Source: Yamagishiella unicocca (Eukaryota > Chlorophyta > Chlorophyceae > Chlamydomonadales > Volvocaceae). Taken from it: DNA of 64,000 bases. Every line of letters starts with the position of its first letter. The first letter of the stretch is position 1. This document shows, piece after piece, positions 36,701 to 45,700 of this stretch. The translations under genes and the position numbers were made by a program. The stretch lies in contig BDSL01000018.1 of assembly GCA_003116995.1 (NCBI GenBank), positions 124,001 through 188,000 of the forward strand, written 5' to 3'. Below the pieces are notes generated by a model, which saw only the letters and a list, made by a program, of their open reading frames with translations, ran no database searches and was not told where the DNA came from.

Positions 36701-39700
36701 GGTACGAACATCACGTACATCGGCTCGCCGTACCAGGTAGGATTTCGCGCGCCCCCATGGCCCCGGCCCTCTTGCTAGGCACCAGTTGCCACCCAGCTGC
36801 GGGCGCCCCGCTTTACCACCCTCCCTGGACGGACCATGCGCAGGTGAGCATGAACGAGGCCTCCGAAACCAAGCGCCTGCTTGTCCTCGACGCCCCCTCC
36901 TGGAGCGTCGTGGAGGAGATCCCAGTGACCATAGGGCCCCGGCACATGCGCCTCAGCGGCCCCGCCGCCTGTGATCGGTTGCAGCAGTTGGCGCTCGCCG
37001 CCGCCACTGGCACCGCCGCCGCCACATCGCTCGTCAATGCGGCCTCGGCCAACGGTGACGGCGAAGGTGATGGCGGGGAGGGCGGCAGCGGCGGCGGCGG
37101 TGAGGACAGCGGCGGCGGCGCCGCTGCCGCGGCGGGGCCTCAGGCGCTGCGGCAGGGCGACCGAGTGAAGCTGTGGCTCAGTACGGCGGAGGCGCAAGAC
37201 GGAGCTGTCGTACAGGCGATGGCCGAGCTGGAGCGCGCGGGTGCGGTTTGTGTTTCGCGCCTCGTCGCGTCGTGTGCCGCGTGTCTGGGGGGGGGCGGGG
37301 GGACGTAGAGCGTCCCCGGCATAGCGACCTCCACCTCACCCCAAACTTGGCACACAACCGGCCAACCCGCTGCGCTTGGTGCGGCCGAGGTGACCCGTGG
37401 GTCTCGCTTCCATCAACACCGCAGACGCCGGGCGTCTTCACGGCCCTTCCCACTACCCGTCTCCCACGGGTCCCTTTGTCAACACCCCCCGCCCTGTGCG
37501 GAAAACCTGCGGGTTGCATCTCACCCCCCCTTACCCGGCCGTGTGCACGGGTTTCATCACCGTCCCCCCCCCCCGCCCTGTCCCGCCGCGTCCCCAGGCG
37601 TGGCGGTGGAGCAGGTGCTGCAGCCCGAGTTTCGGGCGCCCCGGCTGCAAGCCGCCGAGGGGCTGTCGATAGACGACCTGGTGGAGATGTACTGCAGCGG
37701 GGCCGGCGGAGGGGGGGGCGCGGGGGCGCCGGGGGGCATGAGTGAGGCGGCGGCGGCCGCGGTGCGCGGCGCGGTGGCGGCGGCTCGCGACGCCGCGGGT
37801 GCGGGCGGCGACGGCGAGGGCTCCTGCGGGCGCTGCGTAGAGCTGGAGCTGGAGAGCGTGAGGCTGAGGGGCTTCGGGCCGTTTGTGGAGGAGCAGGTGT
37901 GTTTGGGGGGGTTCGAGGGGGGTGTGTGGGAGGGGGGGGGAGGGGGGGGAAAGAGGAGTTCGGTGGATGGACCAAGGAGCAGGTGTGTGTGGGGTGTGTG
38001 TTGTAAAAACCGTTTTACGCGACGGGACAGGATAGTTGGCGCATAGTCGTCGTGTGTGGGGGGGGGGGAAAGAGGAGTTCGGTGGATGGACCAAGGAGCA
38101 GGTGGTGGGCGTGGGGTGAGGATGGGGAGGGGCGTCTGCCGCCTGTCAGCTGCACTGACCCCCCCGCCCCCCCTCCCCAAGAAAGGAATGCCGCCAACGC
38201 CCCAACCACTGCCCGGCACTCCTGCGATACTCAACCACGCTGACGGCTTGTTATCCGTGAGCTGTGGCGTCGTAGCTCCAGATCCTCCAACACGTGCTGT
38301 ACCCGCCACGAGCTTGTCGTACATGCTGTCGTACCGACACCTCCCGCCCTCTTCCTAGTCGGCTTTACTGTCCAGTGTCGGCCCACAGGCGGGGATTTTC
38401 CTCTCAAACCCTACCCACCCACCCACCACCTCGCGTGAACTTGGTGGCCCGTGCGCCCTGCTTCACACACACGAGCATGGGCTGACATGCGCGGGGGCCG
38501 CTCCGCTGGACCGTCACCTTCACCGCCCTCGGTTTGTCGGCCGTGGATTCGCGGATTCCCTGATCAAACCCCCCGCAGACCTACCCCCTGGCCGGCCGCG
38601 GGGTGCGCGTCATCGTGGGCGAGAATCGCGACGAGCCGGGGGCGGACTCCAACGGCTCGGGCAAGACCAGCCTGGTCACGGCGCCGCTGTGGGCGCTGAC
38701 GGGGGACGTGCTGGCGCGTACAGAGGTGGGAGGGGCGTCAAGGGGGGGGTGAGGGAGGGGCGGGGTGAGGGAGTGGGGGGTTGCGCAGGGGGCGGGGAAC
38801 AGTGGAGTGCGCGGGGTTGCGGGGGGTTGCGGGGGGGGTTGCGGGGAGACCCGGTTACATAACATAGGAGACGGGGAGGGGCGATTGAGGGGCGGGAGGG
38901 AAGAGTTCTGGCGGGTTATGGTTGGGCACGATAAGGGAGCGGCGATGTCGGGTTTTAGGGAAGGGGGCAGCGGACGCAGTGCGTGAGGGGAGGGAAGCCC
39001 CACCGCAAGAGGTCAGGCCGGTACCGTACAGCCTGTTTCGCCTCGGATCACTTATCCACCACCGTCGTCTCCTTTATCACCGGTGCTGCCTGCCGCGGAG
39101 CATCGCCTTAACCCCGTCTGCTCACCCCCCTAGACCGCCGCTTGTGACCGGAACCCGTTTCTGCGCCACCCCTGGACCTCAGAGCGGTGGCGGCGGGCGC
39201 ATTCCGGTTGACGCCATGCGCAACGACTCGTGCGCCGTGTGCTCGGTGGGGCTGCGTGGCCGCATCAACGGGGAGCCGTTCGAGGTGGAGAGGGAGGTCA
39301 AGGTGGGGCAGGGAGGAAACCCGGGCACAGCAGACGGAGGGGGACAACTTAGCTACACCTAGCTGGACAAGGGGCGCGCCGCAGCGGGCTGCGGCGGGGG
39401 GGGGGGTTCCGTGGACCGACAAAGCGGAAACGGGGCGGAAACGGAGCTCCTGTGTGGGGACAGAGCTGTGGGGGAGCGTAACCGGGTACTGTCCCAGCGG
39501 ACTCGGCGTCGACGCGCTGGCGATGTGGGAAGCAGCGGTCAGCGCCGTGGAGCAGCGAGAGGCGGGAAGGCTTGGGCTGTTGGCGTGGTTTCTCCGGAGG
39601 GGCCAACTGCCAGCCGCCGCCCTCCTCCGCCTGCGTCAGGAGCCACCTCCCCGCCCCTTCTCGGTCTCCCCCCTTGCCTTGCAACCCCCGCCCTGCCCCT

Positions 39701-42700
39701 GCCGGCCCCCACGCGCAGCGAGGCAAGACCAGCGGCCTGACCTTCCGGCTGGGCGACGAGGACCTCACCATGCAGGACATCAGCGGCACGGCGGTGGGTG
39801 CGGGGTTGCAAGGAAAACCCCCGTACGAGAGAGGAGACCGTTTAGGTAATATAGCCCTTTGGAGATGCACGCTGGAGAACTTGGTGCGGGAGGTAAAGTC
39901 GGAAGTCGTATGTCGACCTTCGGCGGCTACATCGGAGGGCGCAGGGCCGAGGGGCGGCGGTTGCGGGGGGTGGGGGTGGCAGCCAGGCGAAATCGGTTGT
40001 AGGGGGGACGTCAGTCGTACACGTCGTGGCCTAGGTCACCAGAACCTCCCCGCCTACATTCTCTTTCCTGCCGCCGCTGCCGCCGCTGCCGCCGCCGCCG
40101 CCGTCTGTACAGGACCGCATCCGGCGGCGCTTCTCCACTGAGCTGCTGCGCAGCTCGGCCTTCTTCGGCCAGAACGACATCACCACGCTGCTGGAGGTGC
40201 GGCGGGGTGCGGGGTTTGAGGGGGGTGTTGGGGGGTAGTGCTAGTGTGGGGCAGTGGCTTGTACACGCGCTGCAGCTTCGAGGAGGCTCTGCACAGGGTG
40301 GGCAGTACGCGATAAGAGAGGTGGTGGGCCGCCTTCCCTTCCCCCTAAACGGTTTTTTCTCGCATCCACGGGTCTTCCTCGAAACCCTTCCCCCTGCTGC
40401 GTACCCCATCCCACCGACCTGCGTACCTCGTGACCCCAGGCCCCCGCAAGCGCGCCTCCACCACACACCGGGTCCCCCCCCCCTGCAGGCCAACGACGCA
40501 GCGCTGAAGCAGAAGCTGGGTCTGGTGGTAGACCTGGAGGTGAGCTCCAGGGAGGCCGTGTGTGGGGGGGTGCGGTTCCAAACAAGGATGTGTCTGTGTG
40601 TGTGTGTGTGTGCGCGCGCGTGTGGCATTGGGCGGAAGCTGGACTGCGTTTCCTTAGGTATGTTGGTAACCAGTTGCTTGCTTGTCAGACGTGAAGGAAC
40701 CCGGACATCATTAAGCTGATGGGAACAGTGCCCTTTGGTGCCTCTGCTCCAACGTGACCTGACCCTTCCGTACCGCTGGAACCTTATCGCGTTGCCTGCC
40801 AGATATGGGAGGCGGCCCGTCAGCTGCTGACGGCGCCACGCAAGGCGGCCGCGGCGGCGGCGGCTCAGGAGGCGGGGCGGGTCCGTGTGCTGGTGGAGCA
40901 GCGGGGGCGGCGGGCGGCGGAGGTGGAGGAGCTGCAGCGGCGGGAGGCGGAGTGGGAGGTGGAGCATGCGAGGCGGATGGTGCGACGGGGTGGTGTTAGA
41001 CGTGGGCGGGTGGGGATTTGCGCGGGCAGGGGAGGGAGGCAAGATACCGGCATGCGAAGTGGGAATGCATCACATCGTAGGAATCCACCCCTGGAGCCCC
41101 CTTTACCCTTCAAAAGCCCCCCTTACACCCATGCCAAACGCCCCCCAGCCCCCTTAGCCTACGCACTCTTGACTTGCGTCGCGGCTCTCTACACCCCACT
41201 ATTTCGCAGATGCTCTTATAACACCCCCCCTACTTCGCGGGTTCTCTTATGCAATTCCCCCCTACTTCCCCCGCTACCTTTCCTCGACTCCACAGGACCA
41301 GCACGCGGCGGACGTGTCCCAGCGGTCCGCCCAGGCAGTAGCCGCAGCGGGGCAGCTGGCGCCGCGAGCGCGGACCGCACGCTGGCTGGCGGCGGAGCTG
41401 CGGGCGGCAGCGGCCGCTGCGGAGGAGGAGCAGCGGAGGTGGGAGGCGGAGGTGCAGGCGCAGCGGGCGGCGCGGCAGGCGGTGAGTGGCCGGGTGGGTT
41501 GCTTGGGTATATGAGAGGAGGAGACCGTCCGTGGGTCGGCACTGAAAAAGGGGTTGCTTGGGGTGGGGGAATGAGCCGATGGCTGCTGCTGGGGGCGCGC
41601 TAGGGCTCTGTGGAAGAAGGCCCCCTCCCCCAGGTCCTCTCTCCTTTCCCCGACTCTACTTCATTCCCTTTTGGTCGCTCCTGCACCAGCGCCAGCCCTG
41701 TACGTTCTTCACAACCCCTCCTGCCATGCCATGAAGCGTATTGTGCACTGTCCGGGGGGAAATGAACTGGGCTGGGCCGCAGGAGCTGGCCGCCGCGCAG
41801 CAGCCGCCACAACCCTCGCCGGCACCGGCGCCGACAGTGTCCTCCGACGCCGTCGGTGGCAGCAGCAGCACCACCACCAGCACTGACGGCGGCGGCAGTA
41901 GCAGCAGGCAGGAGGAGGAGGACGCGTTACAGCTACTGCGAGTGCGGCAGAAGGAGGCTGGCAGCTTGCAGCAGGCGCTGGGGGTGAGGATGAGGTTGGG
42001 GAAGGGGCCATGCCGGGCTGGGGGATGACCGTCGATGTCCGTCCTCCCATCAGGACGGGGTTGGGAGAGGCTCCCACTTGACGCACAGTATCTCCCATCT
42101 GAGCATCGGGAGCGGGTCAGGGGGAAAGGTGAGGAGCTTTAGGGTTGGGGCTGGTGCTGCAAGGGGTCACCGAACCCAATCCAGCCCAACGCAACGGCCC
42201 CCCTTTCCCCTCCCTCCCTCTCCCTGCCCCCCCCCTCGCGTTGCGTAAAACGGTTTTTATACACCCCCTTTTTTATTGTAACCCCCCTCCCCCACCCCCT
42301 CAGTTGCTTTGCCTCATCTGACCAAGACGCTCGTTCCTGCGCTACCCCTCCCTCCCCGCGCAGGAACGACACCACGCCGCCTCCCAGGCGCTGGGGCGGC
42401 TGCGCCAGCTGGAGGCCAGCATGCAGGAGTACGTGGCGGCTGTGGCGGCAGCGGCGGCGGCGGGACAGCCGGCAGTAGCGGCAGCAGCGGCGACGAATCT
42501 CTGGGAGGGCGGCGCTCAACTCGCACTGCTGCAGCGGCCACACGGTCACAACGGTCACAACGGTGACAATGATCACAACGGTCACAACGGTCACAACGGC
42601 CACAACGGCAGCAACGGCAGTAGCGTTACTCCCGGCGGCGGCGGCGGCAGCGGCGGCCTCTTGGAGTGGGACGAGCAGGGCGGCGGCAGGGCGGTGGTGG

Positions 42701-45700
42701 CGGGGGCGGCGGCGATCCGCGCTATATGCGACCGCTGCAGGTGTGTGTGTGTGTGGGGGGGGGGGGTTCAACTGAGGGGTTTCAACTGAGGGGTCGTCCT
42801 CTGTTTGGAGTGTTAGGAGCGGGAAGTACCGATCATGGGGTTACGAGTGTCGGCGTTGCCGTTGCCGCCGCTGCTCGTGTGCAGCTCCGAACCCGCTGTT
42901 ATCCCGCGGATAGCCGTTACGATCTCCCCTGCCTACACCGCTGCGCGTCCAGGCAGCCCATCAGCGAGGAGCTATACGCAGCGAACGTGGAGCGACTGGA
43001 GGGGGGCGTCAAGGAGGCGCGACGGGTGCGGCAAGCAAGGGGGGGGGTCCGGGGGCGCTGGAAAGGCGAGGCAGACAGGGGCGGTTGGTTGGGCAAGGCT
43101 CTTTTTTTTATTGCGATAGTTGACCTGCCCTTCCCCACGGGAGCGGTGGACCCAGCGTTCCTTTGATTCTTTCCCCCTCACCCCTCAACCTGCACGGTTC
43201 TTTCGCGCAACCCCTCAACCCCTCCCCGCCGGCGCCCTGTCCCTATGCCGCTGCAGCTGTGCGACGTTGCCGCCAGCGAGCTGCGGGAGGCCCAGATGGC
43301 CCACACGGCAGCAGCGGCGCTGGCAGCGGAGGTGCGCTTGGGCGCGTGCTTTGTGTGTGTGTGTGTGAGAGAGAGCTGAGCCGTCGCGGCTCATGTATGG
43401 TTTCGGAGGCAATGTCAGCAATCCGCGCCTCTTAACCGCTTTGCGGCTGGGGTCTGCCCTCCTCGGCTCTCATTTGTCCCCGCGCTCTTGGTCACCTCGC
43501 CGTACCCTTTCCCCCGCCCGGCTGCAGGCTGATGCCGCGCTGGCGAGTCTGGCGCGGCGGCGCATCGAGTCGGAGCGCAGGTGGACTGGGAGCGGGGGGG
43601 AGCGGGGGGAGCGGGCAGTGGGGAGGGGTGGGCGTAAAGACCCGATTACACGACATGGGTAGAGTAGCTGTCGCATTGTCTTCGGAGACGTGGCTGCGGG
43701 CGAATGCTGGAGCGCTGGGGTTGAGTGCCGAGAAACCTGTGGAAGTGGCCCCACGGCCGCCGAGGGGGGTAGAGGAGAGGGGGCGAAAGACTGGTGAACC
43801 GGCCAAGGAGGAAAGGAGAGCGGGTAGGGGAGAGGAGTTGCGGGCTGGCTCAACGCTGAACTAGAACCGTTCAAGCCTTAGAGCCCCGCACCCAGATGGC
43901 GCAGGGCCGCAGGCGTACCCGCGTGGTCGCCTTTCAGTAGGCCGGAAGTCCGCGCATCCTCCTATCCCGGGAGTGCAATCGCAAAGTAGCGCCGTCGTCA
44001 CCCTACTGGCCGACGCCAGCCCTCCCATCAGAAGCGGAGCCGCAGCCACACACCTCCCGCGGCCCTCCCCCTTCCCTCCCTGGACTCATCCACACCGCAG
44101 GGCGGCGACGCTGGCGATGGCCGCCGCTGCCGCGGCGGAGCGGGAGGCTCGCGCCGCCGCCGCCGCCGCTCGTCGCGAGCAGGAGGCGGTGTGGCGGGAG
44201 GCGGAGGAGTCGCTGCGGGGGCTGCAGGAGCGGACGGCGGCCAGCGCACGCATGCGAGGGTGGGGCCTTTCGGAGGGCAAGGGGTGGGGGGCTAGGGGTG
44301 GGGGGCTGAGGTGCATTGGTGGGGGTTGCGGGGATTGGGGGGGTCGCGCGGCCCTATGGGAGGGTGAGGCTGGAGGGCTTTCGCGGGGGGCTGGGAGGAC
44401 GTGCGGCGTGGCCGGACGATGAGGAAAGATCGACCCTGGAATTGATCCTCCTCCTCGCACGCCGCCTCGGTCGGGGACATTCGCTGCTCTTCACTCTCTC
44501 ACTCTCTCGCCATATCACCGACGCAGTGAATCAATCCCCGGCACGTAGCGAGGCAGCCCACGGCACCGCTGTTGCCATCCTCTCCCCCTCCCTGGAGCCC
44601 GCAGGGATCTGATGGTGGCGGCGTCAGAGGTGGAGCGCACGGCGGCGGATCTGGACCAGGCCGCCGCCGCATGGGCCGTACACGCGGACGCCGCGCGCCG
44701 CGACTCGGGGGCCGCCGCCGCCGCCACCTCGCCGCCGCTGCTGCTGGGCTCCGCGACGGGGTCCGATGACGACTGGGGGCAGATGGGCAGCGCCGGTGGC
44801 GGCGTAGTGGCGGAGCGGCGGGGTGAGCTGGGCGGCGAGGAGGGGCCTGGGCGAGGGCGAGGTGGGGCCCTGACTGCCGCGGAGCTGTTGGCCGAGTCCA
44901 GGACCCTGGCGGCGGCGGGGCGTCAGGCGGCGCAGGTGGCGGCTCGCTGCCTGGCGGCCTGGCAGGCGGCGGCGCAGGCGGCGGCGGCGGCGCGGCGGGA
45001 GCCCAACCCACGGGGCGAGCTGCGAGCAAGGTGAGGCGGCGGGTGGCGGCCGGGCCTGCGGACAGGCAAGGTTGAAGGAAAAGGTAGAGCGGGGAGGTAG
45101 AAGGGGGGAAGAGGGGGGTAGCGGGTCGCCGTGGGGGTTAGCGGGTTGTCTGCCTGGCTGGAGGGAGCCTTGGTCGCGATGTTGTGGGGCAAGTGAGGGC
45201 GGGAGGAGGGGTGGGGGGGGGCCCGCTGTGTTCCTCTGTAGCCTACAGACGCAGGGAATGCGGTTGTGTTGGCAGTCGGATCGGTGGGTCGGTGGGTCGG
45301 TGGAAAAAGGCCCACGCGCGTCCTTCAGACCGGCAGGGCAGGGGGCAAGGGCTGCTGCTGCTCCACACCGCCATCACCACGCACCGCTCACGCTCGAACC
45401 CCGCCCGCTCGAACCCCCCTCCTTCGCCGCATAGGGCACAGCGCGAGCTGGTGGAGCTGGAGGGTCAGGTGGCGCTGGCGGAGGAGGCGGTGGTAAGCAA
45501 GGGGGTGGGGCTGGTACGGATACGCGTTATGCAACTGGCCGGGAGGGGCTGGGCCGGATACGCGTTATGCAACTGGCCGGGAGGAAGCTGGGCCGCGGGG
45601 GTAAGGTGACCCATCGCCATCACGGGAGCTGCATCATCCGCAAGGATGGGAGCTGCGACAATCCAGGCCAGCAACGCAGCACTACACAGAGGGCAGCACG

